64,000 bases of DNA, from NCBI RefSeq assembly GCF_000260135.1, contig NZ_JH651384.1, forward strand, positions 1,491,693 to 1,555,692, in the 5' to 3' direction. Both the position numbers and the translations under genes were made by a program. Positions 1-7,984 of this stretch are shown here, piece by piece. Source of the stretch: Thiothrix nivea DSM 5205. Lineage in GTDB: Bacteria; Pseudomonadota; Gammaproteobacteria; Thiotrichales; Thiotrichaceae. Under the pieces are notes generated by a model. It had not been told where the DNA came from, did no database searches, and saw only the letters and a list, made by a program, of their open reading frames with translations. The first letter of the stretch is position 1, and each line of letters opens with the position of its first letter.

Positions 1-1156
1 AGCTGTCCTGCAAAAAGCTTCCCTGCACGGCAATGCCCAGGCCAACCAATCCCAACGGCTCAGTTACAACCAGGAGCAAAAGGCCACTATCGACGAAGAT
101 TTCGACACCTGGGAAAGGGTTTTCCACGGTTTCCAGATCAGCAACCACTACGCCCGCCATCCTCAAGTACAGCAGTTTGTCAATTACTATGGTCGTAAAC
201 CGGGTCAGCTCAATCTCCTGTCTGAACGCGCCAGTGTCTTCCTGCACATGATTGTGCATGAAGTTGAACGCCGCGGGATGCCAACTGAAATTGCCCTGCT
301 ACCGTTCGTGGAAAGTGCTTTTGACGCGGATGTTTTTTCCCATGCTGGCGCGGCAGGGCTGTGGCAATTCATCCCCGACACCGGCCGCCGTTATGGCCTG
401 CAACAGGTAAAATATTACGATGCGCGTATGGATCCCTTCGCCGCCACCGGTGCTGCCCTGAGCTACCTGCAAAAACTGAACCGCGATTTCAATGGCGACT
501 GGCTACTGTCGCTGGCCGCCTATAATTGCGGGGAAAAGCGCGTGGAGCGGGAAATCGCCCGGAACCGCGCCAAAGGCTTGCCCACTGACTTCTGGAACCT
601 GACCAACCTGCCGAAGGAAACCCGCGAATACGTACCGCGCCTGCTGGCCTTCAAGGAACTGATCAGCAACGCACCCCGTTACGGCATTACCCTCGCCGAT
701 ACGCCCAACCGTGCGCGGCTGGCGCAAGTGCGCATCAACAAACCGATTGACTTGCGTAAGACCGCACTGATGGCGGGGCTGGATGCAAACCACCTGGTTA
801 ACCTGAACCCCTGCTTCCGCACCGGCATCACCACCCCGGAATATTCCAACCGGATTGTCTTGCCGCGCCGTAACGCTCAGCAACTGATCCAGATTATGGA
901 AGCCCTGCCCGCAGCCGCCAACGACCGGGTTTACGCCAGTAAACCGTCCTCGGGTTACAACCGCCTGGCAACCACCAAAACTGGCAAAAAGTCTACCCAG
1001 GTTGCCAAGGCAAAAACCCGTACCCATACTGTCCGCCGCGGTGAAACCCTGCAAACCATTGCCCAAAAGCATGGCGTTAGCGTGCAGGCACTGATGAAAC
1101 AGAACAGTAAACGCACGTCCAGAATCCTGGTCGGTGAACGCCTGAGCATTGCCTGA
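1..1156 (+). CDS. mltD: Membrane-bound lytic murein transglycosylase D-like (5' partial)
   Basis: The reading frame is open from base 2, so the N-terminus lies upstream of the window; 384 residues are visible. The central part is an SLT/lysozyme-like domain with the catalytic Glu in the context PFVESAFD, followed by SHAGAAGLWQFIP and AAYNCGE, both typical of family 1D transglycosylases. The last ~45 residues form a LysM peptidoglycan-binding motif (VRRGETLQTIAQKHGVS). MltD enzymes cleave the MurNAc-GlcNAc bond to give 1,6-anhydro ends and act in the periplasm. One LysM is visible where E. coli MltD has two. An internal ATG at 248 is not the start, because homologous sequence continues upstream of it. 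The FHA gene follows 22 bp downstream. Confidence 0.9.
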   Translation, partial: AVLQKASLHGNAQANQSQRLSYNQEQKATIDEDFDTWERVFHGFQISNHYARHPQVQQFVNYYGRKPGQLNLLSERASVFLHMIVHEVERRGMPTEIALLPFVESAFDADVFSHAGAAGLWQFIPDTGRRYGLQQVKYYDARMDPFAATGAALSYLQKLNRDFNGDWLLSLAAYNCGEKRVEREIARNRAKGLPTDFWNLTNLPKETREYVPRLLAFKELISNAPRYGITLADTPNRARLAQVRINKPIDLRKTALMAGLDANHLVNLNPCFRTGITTPEYSNRIVLPRRNAQQLIQIMEALPAAANDRVYASKPSSGYNRLATTKTGKKSTQVAKAKTRTHTVRRGETLQTIAQKHGVSVQALMKQNSKRTSRILVGERLSIA

Positions 1157-1178
1157 AACACTGGAGCCACCCCCACCC

Positions 1179-1808
1179 ATGAACCAACTGATTGTAATGC
1201 TTGACAAACAAATCCTGCGCCGCTTTCCGGTCAAGGCGACAAGCGTTACTTTTGGGCGGAGCAGCAAAAGCGACATTGCCCTGCCTGACCGCACCATCAG
1301 CAACCACCATGCGCGCATCACGGTGGTACGGGAAGACTGCTTTCTGGAAGATCTGGAGAGCACCAATGGCACTTACGTCAACCAGTTGCTGGTTGACCGC
1401 CACTTGCTGGAAGACGGTGACGTTATCGGGTTGGGAAAATATCAGGTCGTTTTTCGCACTGAGCTGGGGCTGGAATCACAACTGAAACGCCTCAGCCTGC
1501 ACCCGAAGCTGATGGACAGCACGCACACTGTCTGGCTTCAGGTGCTGGATGGGCGCAAAGCGGGCTACATCATCCCCCTGCTTCAGGAACGGGTGGTTCT
1601 GGGCAACCTGACGACCGGGCAACTCCTGATTGAGCCAGATTCGCAAGGGCAGTATATTATGCGCCACGTAGGCATGAACGCCCACGCCAACCGCACACTT
1701 GCCCCTGGCGACGAAATCAGGGTGGAAGATGTTACCTTCCAGTTTTGCCGGAAAGCCCCGAATGCCAACAGCGAACCCCAGCCCCCTGAGCAACCCGCAG
1801 ATACGTAG
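1179..1808 (+). CDS. FHA-domain protein
   Basis: This 209-residue cytoplasmic protein has an N-terminal forkhead-associated domain. It carries the phosphothreonine-binding signature FGRSSKSDI, then SNHHARI and STNGTYVN within residues ~22-72. FHA domains read Thr phosphorylation in signalling and secretion systems. The C-terminal half (from about residue 100) could be a second, diverged FHA-like sandwich, since it has the pattern ERVVLGNLTTGQLLIEPD, but the key residues are not clear. ATG 1179 is preferred because GGAG lies at 1163-1166; an in-frame TTG at 1149 would overlap the mltD stop. No kinase or phosphatase gene is adjacent, so the partner is unknown. Confidence 0.85.
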   Translation: MNQLIVMLDKQILRRFPVKATSVTFGRSSKSDIALPDRTISNHHARITVVREDCFLEDLESTNGTYVNQLLVDRHLLEDGDVIGLGKYQVVFRTELGLESQLKRLSLHPKLMDSTHTVWLQVLDGRKAGYIIPLLQERVVLGNLTTGQLLIEPDSQGQYIMRHVGMNAHANRTLAPGDEIRVEDVTFQFCRKAPNANSEPQPPEQPADT

Positions 1809-2382
1809 CACCATCCGCCGACAACGGGCAAGCTTGCCCCATCATGAACAACAGTACCGTTCCCGCAGGGCGGCTGGCCATATCGGCTCCCAGGCGCTGT
1901 TCCGTAACGCACGCCATATTGCCCTCTACCTGCCGGTCAAAGGCGAAGCAGACCCGACTTTCCTACGCAAGCTGGCACACCCCCGCCAACAATTGTATTT
2001 GCCGGTGCTATCCCCATTCGGTGACAATCGTCTGTGGTTTGTACGCTGGGACAAGCATACCCACTTACGCCTGAACCGCTTCCGGATTCCCGAACCCTAT
2101 CCCCACTGGCGGCACAGCCGCCCTGCCCGCTGGCTGGATCTTGTGATCACCCCGCTGGTAGCATTCGATGGGCACGGTTCCCGCATGGGGATGGGTGGTG
2201 GTTTTTACGACCGCACTTTTGCGTTTAAACGGGGGCAAAGCCACTGGCAACGCCCCAGCCTGTGTGGCTTTGCTTATGCGTTCCAGCAAACCGTCCACCT
2301 CATTCGGCAACCCTGGGATGTCCCGCTGGATGCAGTGGTTACCGACAACGGATTTTTTCAGTTTAACACTAGACTATATTAG
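1762..2382 (+). CDS. 5-formyltetrahydrofolate cyclo-ligase
   Basis: This protein belongs to the 5-FTHF cyclo-ligase (MTHFS, YgfA) family, which converts 5-formyl-THF and ATP to 5,10-methenyl-THF in folate one-carbon metabolism. The signature GMGGGFYDR near residue 140 is the conserved glycine-rich substrate/ATP loop, and VITPLVAFD and PWDVPLDAVVTD are also family-typical. The start is uncertain. Homologs begin just before a motif like IRSTIRRQRASL, encoded from about 1801. The first ATG giving enough sequence is at 1762, and a CTG at 1786 is an alternative. Any of these overlaps or abuts the end of the FHA gene, which suggests translational coupling. Confidence 0.88.
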   Translation: MPTANPSPLSNPQIRSTIRRQRASLPHHEQQYRSRRAAGHIGSQALFRNARHIALYLPVKGEADPTFLRKLAHPRQQLYLPVLSPFGDNRLWFVRWDKHTHLRLNRFRIPEPYPHWRHSRPARWLDLVITPLVAFDGHGSRMGMGGGFYDRTFAFKRGQSHWQRPSLCGFAYAFQQTVHLIRQPWDVPLDAVVTDNGFFQFNTRLY

Positions 2383-2389
2383 AATATAC
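2376..2389. promoter_or_regulatory. AT-rich palindrome upstream of the Met/Pro-rich secreted protein gene
   Basis: TATATTAGAATATA is a perfect 14-bp palindrome. It overlaps the stop of the cyclo-ligase gene and lies ~65 bp before the next start. It could be an operator or part of a promoter; no -35/-10 pair is clear enough to call. Confidence 0.25.
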
Positions 2390-2454
2390 TGATATAGTGC
2401 TTTCATGGTCAGGGTTGTCCTGATAAACTATTACACCGCATAGGAGATATTCAG

Positions 2455-2940
2455 ATGAAAAAATTACTGGTTGGTTTGAGCCTGCTGGCTCTGTCCGCTA
2501 CCGCAAGCGCAGACTTTTTTGGTGGCAACAATGGTGAATGGAAAATGGGCCCTTACGGCCCTTACTACGATGAAAGTGATTGGCCAGAGTGGACACCAAT
2601 GTACTGGATGGATGAATTCATGAATGAATGGGATGGCGACGACGACTACGGCAGCTTCGGTGGCCCATTCGGCGGTGGTATGCCATTCATGGGTGGCGGC
2701 TACCCTGGCATGATGCCTTACGGCGGCGCGCCAATGATGGGAGCACCGATGATGGGCGCTCCAATGCCGATGCAACAGGCTCCAATGATGGCTCCGCAAA
2801 TGGGCGCTGCGCCAATGATGGCACCAATGCCGATGCAGCAAGCCCCGATGATGATGCCACCAATGCCAGGCTCACTGCCTGGCCCTGGCCCTGGCGCAGC
2901 CCCAGCACCTATGGCGGTGCCTGCCCCAGCTGCTAACTAA
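2455..2940 (+). CDS. Secreted Met/Pro/Gly-rich protein, candidate sulfur globule protein
   Basis: This 161-residue protein has a clear Sec signal peptide with a cut after SATASA (about residue 20). The mature part starts Gly/Tyr/Trp/Asp-rich (GPYGPYYDESDWPEW). It then becomes a low-complexity tract of MMGAPMMGAP and MPMQQAPMMAP repeats and ends Pro/Ala-rich. Secreted, low-complexity, Gly/aromatic-rich proteins of this size coat the periplasmic sulfur globules of purple sulfur bacteria and Thiothrix/Beggiatoa relatives. The assignment is by composition, export and neighbour, not by a conserved active site. AGGAGA at 2442-2447 supports the start. A strong hairpin follows, and a second protein of the same kind is next. 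Confidence 0.6.
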   Translation: MKKLLVGLSLLALSATASADFFGGNNGEWKMGPYGPYYDESDWPEWTPMYWMDEFMNEWDGDDDYGSFGGPFGGGMPFMGGGYPGMMPYGGAPMMGAPMMGAPMPMQQAPMMAPQMGAAPMMAPMPMQQAPMMMPPMPGSLPGPGPGAAPAPMAVPAPAAN

Positions 2941-2963
2941 TCCTGCCAGAAAGGGTTATACTA

Positions 2964-2991
2964 AACAGGCCGGTTTATCCGGCCTGTTTTC
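2964..2991 (+). terminator. Rho-independent terminator
   Basis: Ten-base stem AACAGGCCGG / CCGGCCTGTT with a 5-base loop, followed by TT. It separates the two sulfur-globule-like genes, so they are probably transcribed independently or in a graded way. Confidence 0.85.
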
Positions 2992-3036
2992 GTTTCAGCG
3001 CACTAAACGTAATTAAGAATGATAGGGAGCAGCATC

Positions 3037-3771
3037 ATGAAAAGAATTATTGCAGGCATTGTAATGGCCATGGCCGCAGGTGGCGTAAATGCCAAGGGCT
3101 GGAGCATGGACAGCTTCGACTGGGACTGGAGCCCCAACATGAACTGGAGCAGTAATGACGGCCCAGGTAATGGCTTCAACTGGGGCAACGGCCCCTCTTG
3201 GGGGAGCAACCCTTATTGGGGCAGCAACCCAAACATGGGCTGGGGCAACAACCCTGCCTGGGGCAACAACCCTGCCTGGGGCGGCAACTCATTCGGCTGG
3301 AACAACGGCCCCTCTTGGGGGAATGGCCCTTCCTGGCGTAACGGCCCCACTATGCCTTTCTGGAACAACGGCCCCGACATGCCATTCTGGAATAATGGGC
3401 CTTCCTGGAACAACGGCCCTAACATGCCTTTCTGGAACAACAATAACCGCTACCGCCGCTCCCCGCGCCCAGTTGCGCCGCCCGGAATGCAACCCGGCAT
3501 GAACAATGGCTTACCACCGTTCATGATCCCGCCTGCACCACCGGCAGCACCAACTCCACCAGCGCCTGAAGCCACAACAATCCCGGCTTCACCAGCAACA
3601 GCCCCGACAGCGGCAACTCCCGAAGCGGCAGCCACAACATCTGCCGCCACGGCAACAACAACCGCTGAAACTGCGGCAACAACGCCTGCCACCCCAGCTC
3701 CTGAGGCTACGGCAGCAACAGAGGCTGCCAGCGCAGGCAACACCGCCCCTGACCCGACTTCAGCCCACTAA
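3037..3771 (+). CDS. Secreted Asn/Gly/Trp-repeat protein, candidate sulfur globule protein
   Basis: This 244-residue protein has a signal peptide (MKRIIAGIVMAMAAGGVNA). Residues ~20-145 are built from short repeats such as NNPAWG, NNGPSWG and NNGPxMPFW. After an RYRRSPRP basic stretch, the last ~90 residues are Ala/Thr/Pro-rich, like a wall or glycosylation spacer. The composition matches Gly/Asn/aromatic-rich sulfur-globule envelope proteins; structural coating of periplasmic sulfur is the likely role. ATG 3037 is chosen over ATG 3019 because GGGAG at 3023-3027 is correctly spaced for it and the signal peptide begins there. Confidence 0.55.
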   Translation: MKRIIAGIVMAMAAGGVNAKGWSMDSFDWDWSPNMNWSSNDGPGNGFNWGNGPSWGSNPYWGSNPNMGWGNNPAWGNNPAWGGNSFGWNNGPSWGNGPSWRNGPTMPFWNNGPDMPFWNNGPSWNNGPNMPFWNNNNRYRRSPRPVAPPGMQPGMNNGLPPFMIPPAPPAAPTPPAPEATTIPASPATAPTAATPEAAATTSAATATTTAETAATTPATPAPEATAATEAASAGNTAPDPTSAH

Positions 3772-3794
3772 AGGGGCAAGGCAACACGGTAAGT

Positions 3795-3816
3795 GGGAAG
3801 AGGCTAGCCTCTTCCC
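3795..3816 (+). terminator. Hairpin after the sulfur-globule-like gene
   Basis: A perfect 22-bp palindrome (GGGAAGAGGCT and its complement) followed by GTTTCC. It is a likely terminator with a weak T tract and sits just before the rlmJ ribosome binding site. Confidence 0.6.
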
Positions 3817-3834
3817 GTTTCCATAGGAGGCTGT

Positions 3835-4674
3835 TTGCTCAGTTACCGCCACGCATTCCACGCCGGCAACCATGCGGATGTCCTCAAGCATCTTGTATTG
3901 GTGTTAACACTGGAATACTACCTGCGTAAAGACAAGCCTTTCTGGTACATTGATACCCATGCGGGCGCTGGCCTGTACCAGCTTGGCAGTGCGGAAGCGC
4001 AGAAAACCCACGAGTTTGCCCACGGCATCCAGCTGTTATGGGATGCAGATGCCCCTCCCGCTGCCCTGCACCCCTACCTGTCTCTGTTGCAACAACTCAA
4101 CCCCCACCCACATTTACAGCAATACCCCGGTTCCCCCTGGATTGCGGCGCAAATGCTGCGCCCAACCGACCAGTTGCGCCTGTTTGAACTACACCCCGCA
4201 GATTTCGCTGCACTCGGTGGCTTGCTGGGTAAGGACAAGCGCACCCAATTCTGTAAACAGGATGGGCTACAGGGGTTGCTGGGGCTGCTGCCTCCGCCCG
4301 CCCGCCGTGCAGTTATCCTGATTGACCCGTCCTATGAGCTGAAAACGGACTATCAGGGGGTTGTAGACACACTAGCCAAAGCCCATCAGCGCTTTGCCAC
4401 CGGAACCTACCTGTTATGGTATCCCGTTATTAGCCGGGCACGGGTCGGGCAAATGTCGGCAGCATTACAAAACAGCGGTATTACCGACATCCTACAAATC
4501 GAATTCTGCCCCTTGCCGGACAGCAATGCCCTTGGCATGACTGGCAGCGGCATGTTTGTCATCAACCCGCCCTGGCTACTGGAAAACCAGATGCGAGATA
4601 TTTCACCCTGGCTGCACCAGCAAATGGCCACTCACGGCGGGCATTTCAGCATTACCAGCTCGCCCCCAAAATAA
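3835..4674 (+). CDS. rlmJ: 23S rRNA (adenine(2030)-N6)-methyltransferase RlmJ
   Basis: The 279-residue length matches the E. coli enzyme (280). The N-terminus LSYRHAFHAGNHADVLKH is the family signature, then DTHAGAGLY is the SAM-binding loop and LIDPSYELKTDY holds the N6-adenine methyltransferase catalytic motif (DPSY in place of the commoner DPPY). RlmJ methylates A2030 of 23S rRNA. The start is TTG at 3835, four bases after a perfect TAGGAGG; this is the only start that gives the conserved M-L-S-Y N-terminus. The next gene follows after 17 bp and may be co-transcribed. Confidence 0.93.
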   Translation: MLSYRHAFHAGNHADVLKHLVLVLTLEYYLRKDKPFWYIDTHAGAGLYQLGSAEAQKTHEFAHGIQLLWDADAPPAALHPYLSLLQQLNPHPHLQQYPGSPWIAAQMLRPTDQLRLFELHPADFAALGGLLGKDKRTQFCKQDGLQGLLGLLPPPARRAVILIDPSYELKTDYQGVVDTLAKAHQRFATGTYLLWYPVISRARVGQMSAALQNSGITDILQIEFCPLPDSNALGMTGSGMFVINPPWLLENQMRDISPWLHQQMATHGGHFSITSSPPK

Positions 4675-4691
4675 AGCACCTAAGGAACACC

Positions 4692-5144
4692 ATGCAATAC
4701 TGGCTGATGAAATCGGAACCTGACGTATTTGGTATTGATCACCTGCGAAAGGCAGTTATCGAGCCGTGGGATGGGGTGCGCAATTACCAAGCACGCAATA
4801 TGATGCGGGATCAGATGCAAGTCGGCGACCAGATATTTTTCTACCACTCCAACTGCGATGTACCCGGCATTACCGGCATCGCCGAAGTCGCCACCAGTGG
4901 CTACCCGGATAAAACAGCCTTCGACCCGGCAGCAAAATATTTCGACCCCAAAAGTGACCCCAATAACCCGCGCTGGTATCGGGTGGATGTGAAATTTGTA
5001 CGCGAGCTAAACCGTACCATCAGCTTACAGGAACTGCGCGAGCACCCTGAACTGGAAAACATGCCATTGGTGCGCAAAGGTAACCGCCTGTCTGTCATGC
5101 CGGTCACGGAACAGGAATGGCAGTACATACTCTCCCTCGAATGA
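4692..5144 (+). CDS. EVE-domain protein
   Basis: This 150-residue protein is an EVE domain (PUA-like fold, thymocyte nuclear protein 1 family) along its whole length. It opens YWLMKSEPDVFGIDHL and contains WDGVRNYQARN and FYHSNCDVPGITGIAEV, the classic motifs. EVE domains bind modified bases in DNA or RNA; the bacterial one-domain forms have no settled role. AAGGAA at 4681-4686 precedes the ATG. It is downstream of rlmJ on the same strand. Confidence 0.9.
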   Translation: MQYWLMKSEPDVFGIDHLRKAVIEPWDGVRNYQARNMMRDQMQVGDQIFFYHSNCDVPGITGIAEVATSGYPDKTAFDPAAKYFDPKSDPNNPRWYRVDVKFVRELNRTISLQELREHPELENMPLVRKGNRLSVMPVTEQEWQYILSLE

Positions 5145-5187
5145 GAACAAACACCCACACGAGCTGTTGCACCCACCCAGTTACCCG

Positions 5188-5877
5188 TTACGGCTTTTTC
5201 TCATCCGCTCCTGGCTTGCAGGCAGCTGCCCCAGGACCAAACAGCGGGCAAAAATCGGCTGGCAGATCAGGTTTGGCCTCCGCCGCACCAACCGGGGTAC
5301 TGGTCGGCTGGGCAACATTATCCGCCACGCCACCGGTTACCTCCGGTTGCCTGGGGGATAATTTGGATGCAGATACCGGCTCCGTACCGGCTATCGCTGG
5401 GGGAGCCGCCTGCATGAAACGTGCAAGACGCAAATCATGGAAAACCCGCTTGGCCTCCCAATAATCCTGCTGGTACTGGTTGCGTGCCAGCAACACCTGC
5501 TTATCCTTTGCCGCAATGCCGAGACCTTCGGCAATGCCATCCATTTCCACCAGCTGTTGCAGGATCTGGCTTGCCTTGTCCAGCAGGGCGGCGTGTTTGT
5601 CATGGCCATCCACCCCCTCCCGTTCCTGCGCGTCAAATTCGCTGACCATGGCCTTCAGGCGCTCTTCCTGCCGCTGATAGACTGGGGGTGGCTCAAACCC
5701 GCTGCTCGCCGGTGCAGCCAGTTGTGTGGCTTCCGGCTCACGTACCAGATACAGCGATAATGCGACCGCCGCCGTCACAACCAGCAACAACACCGGCAAA
5801 ACCAGGCGCAATACACCTTCCAGTTTTTCCTGGGTGGAGGGTTCCGGTAAATCTTGCTTGATGACTAATTTGGGCAT
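5188..5877 (-). CDS. Single-pass membrane protein of unknown function
   Basis: From the preferred start this gives 229 residues. A short cytoplasmic N-terminus (MPKLVIKQDLPEPST) is followed by one hydrophobic helix at about residues 25-47 (LRLVLPVLLLVVTAAVALSL) and a long periplasmic tail. The tail has charged, probably coiled-coil sequence (residues ~65-145) and a Pro/Ala-rich C-terminus with two Cys (DFCPLFG, AACKPG). The ATG at 5877 is chosen because GGAAG lies eight bases upstream; the upstream in-frame extension (to 6003) looks non-coding. I do not recognise the family. Confidence 0.6.
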   Translation of the reverse strand: MPKLVIKQDLPEPSTQEKLEGVLRLVLPVLLLVVTAAVALSLYLVREPEATQLAAPASSGFEPPPVYQRQEERLKAMVSEFDAQEREGVDGHDKHAALLDKASQILQQLVEMDGIAEGLGIAAKDKQVLLARNQYQQDYWEAKRVFHDLRLARFMQAAPPAIAGTEPVSASKLSPRQPEVTGGVADNVAQPTSTPVGAAEAKPDLPADFCPLFGPGAAACKPGADEKKP

Positions 5878-6088
5878 GGCGGGGCTTCCATTGCAGTTGA
5901 TCAGGGCATTTAAAAATGCATGACGCCAACATAACATCCCTTTATTTTCATGCCAGTACATGACTGACAGAGTGGCGATTTTAGGCTTTATACGGATATT
6001 CACCCTATATAAGCCTGAATTTTGCCTGAATGCAATAAGAATTCACCACATTGGATATCCAACCCAAAGGATTGACTATTTTTTATTC

Positions 6089-6691
6089 TTAAATAGCCTG
6101 TTTGGAGGGTGGTGGCATAGTTGCCGGTGGTGTTTCAGGTTCTGAAGCGGGTGGTTTGGACAATTCTTTCTTCAATTTATCAACGCCCTGCTGCAAATTC
6201 TGGTTTAATTTACCAACACTTTCGGCCAAGGAACGGTCAAGGTCTGTTAGCCCGTTTTCCATGAACTGGTTCAACTGGTCTACAACCGCACCCATCGCAC
6301 CACTAACCATGGAACCCAGCGTCTTCTGGACATCAACCTGCCATTTATTGTCTTTGCCGTAGACCAGGACAGTCCTCAGCGGGATCACCATATCGCCTTT
6401 TTCCCCGCCATACAGCACTGTGGCAACTTCAGCAGTTCCGCCTTCAACCTTGATTTCACCCGTTTCAAAACGCTGGGCAGACACACTTTTGCTGCTAAGG
6501 AATTGCAGGTACTGGGCGCTCTCCCATGTCACCAAATCTTTGGCGGTATCCATGTCTTCAGCCAGCACCGCCTGCCAGAATTTCTCTGTCGTTTCACGCG
6601 CCTGCTGTGATTCGGATGAAAAGATGCAACCCGACAACAACACCCCCAGCATCAACAGAAAAATACCTACCAACCAGTGCTTAACCTTCAT
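6089..6691 (-). CDS. Lipoprotein, DUF4878-like
   Basis: This 200-residue protein has a signal peptide ending in the lipobox LLSGC (Cys at about residue 22). After it, residues ~30-115 resemble the NTF2-like fold of DUF4878-type lipoproteins (TTEKFWQAVLAEDMDTAKDL, then LVYGKDNKWQVDVQKT). The remainder is amphipathic helix and a Pro-rich tail. The gene starts inside the last 11 bases of the upstream methylthiotransferase gene, so the two are probably translationally coupled. The function is unknown. Confidence 0.7.
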   Translation of the reverse strand: MKVKHWLVGIFLLMLGVLLSGCIFSSESQQARETTEKFWQAVLAEDMDTAKDLVTWESAQYLQFLSSKSVSAQRFETGEIKVEGGTAEVATVLYGGEKGDMVIPLRTVLVYGKDNKWQVDVQKTLGSMVSGAMGAVVDQLNQFMENGLTDLDRSLAESVGKLNQNLQQGVDKLKKELSKPPASEPETPPATMPPPSKQAI

Positions 6692-7976
6692 TGCTCAACC
6701 TCCCTTGCAGCACGCCATCAGCATCCACGCTCAGCAACAGGGTAGGTGTAACCGTATTACCAAGCTGGCTATTCTTTGGCACAGACACACTTACCTTGCA
6801 GTAATTGGGTGTATAGCCGGTATAAGTTTGCCGTCCGTCGCCGCTTTCACGGCCATATTCCCATAATACAGGAATATACCCGCCTACCTGCTGTTGCAGC
6901 CATTCCTGCTTCATGAGCTCGCCAATCTCATGCAAGGTTTGACTGCGCTGCTTCTTGACAGGTTCCGCCACTTGCCCCGGTAGTCCGGCAGCCTTGGTAC
7001 CTTCGCGCACGGAATAGCTGAAAATATGCAGGTGACCAAACCCGACAGACTGCACAAAAGCCAACGTCTGCTCCCACTCCTCGTCGGTTTCGCCGGGAAA
7101 ACCGACGATAATGTCGGTAGTGACGTTGAACCCCGCTACGGCAGTGCGTGCCTGCTCCACCAGCCGGGCAAACTCGGCGGTCTTGCAACGCCGCGCCATC
7201 CGCCGCAGCACAGAATCCGCGCCACTTTGCAGGGGCAAATGCATGTGCGGCATCAAACGCGGATCGGCAAACAGGGCAAAGAAATCCTCCGGCAAATCCC
7301 ACGGCTCAACCGAGGCAAAGCGGATGCGGGGTATGTCAGTTTCCCGCAGAATGGCTTGCACCAACGCATACAGGGAACTGCTCGTATCGCTGCCATAGCC
7401 ACCGACATGTACGCCGGTCAGCACGATTTCCTGTACACCCTGCCCATACAAGCCATTGATTTCGGAAATAATGTCGGCTTCACTGCGGCTGCGTTCTTCC
7501 CCACGCGCCAGCGTGACAATACAGAAAGTGCAGCGATAACGGCAACCATCCTGAATTTTGATGAAAGCACGTTGCCGACCACGCAGGAACAAGGGCGTTT
7601 CACCCGGCTCGGTCGCCATCGCGGGCATGATGGGCGAAGCGAATTGCTGCATGACGGTCTGGGGAAGGCGATCTTTGTCAGCATTTGGCACTACCAGATC
7701 GACCCCGAGCGCCTGCGCCACTTCATCGGTTTGCAGGCTGGCGTAACAGCCGCTCACCACCAGCTTGGCGGCAGGGTTTTCACGGTACAGGCGGTGCATC
7801 AGGCGGCGCGACTTGCCCGCTGCCTCATTGGTGACAGCACAGGTATTCAGTACCAACACGTCTGCATCCGGGACGCTGGCGACAATTTCATGCCCACCAG
7901 CACTGAACTGTTGCGACCATTGCTCCAGTTCCGCTTCGTTTAGGCGACATCCCAATGCTTTCAGGTGGATTTTCAT
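6681..7976 (-). CDS. mtaB: tRNA t6A37 methylthiotransferase, MtaB type
   Basis: This 431-residue radical-SAM methylthiotransferase of the MiaB/MtaB family converts t6A37 to ms2t6A37 in tRNAs reading ANN codons. The N-terminal UPF0004 domain supplies three cluster Cys (LGCRLNEAE, LNTCAVTNEA, VSGCYAS). The radical SAM core carries CRYRCTFC (CxxxCxxC) near residue 147. A short C-terminal TRAM-like region follows. The MtaB subgroup is favoured over MiaB and RimO by the KALGCRLNEAE N-terminus and the short length. It lies eight bases after ppiD on the same strand. Confidence 0.85.
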   Translation of the reverse strand: MKIHLKALGCRLNEAELEQWSQQFSAGGHEIVASVPDADVLVLNTCAVTNEAAGKSRRLMHRLYRENPAAKLVVSGCYASLQTDEVAQALGVDLVVPNADKDRLPQTVMQQFASPIMPAMATEPGETPLFLRGRQRAFIKIQDGCRYRCTFCIVTLARGEERSRSEADIISEINGLYGQGVQEIVLTGVHVGGYGSDTSSSLYALVQAILRETDIPRIRFASVEPWDLPEDFFALFADPRLMPHMHLPLQSGADSVLRRMARRCKTAEFARLVEQARTAVAGFNVTTDIIVGFPGETDEEWEQTLAFVQSVGFGHLHIFSYSVREGTKAAGLPGQVAEPVKKQRSQTLHEIGELMKQEWLQQQVGGYIPVLWEYGRESGDGRQTYTGYTPNYCKVSVSVPKNSQLGNTVTPTLLLSVDADGVLQGRLSNEG

Positions 7977-7984
7977 TTAACCGT

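Noticed and set aside
248-1156. ATG 248 as the true start of the MltD-like protein
   Set aside because: The frame is open and continues with family-like sequence (DFDTWERVFHGF, NYYGRKPGQ) upstream to the window edge.
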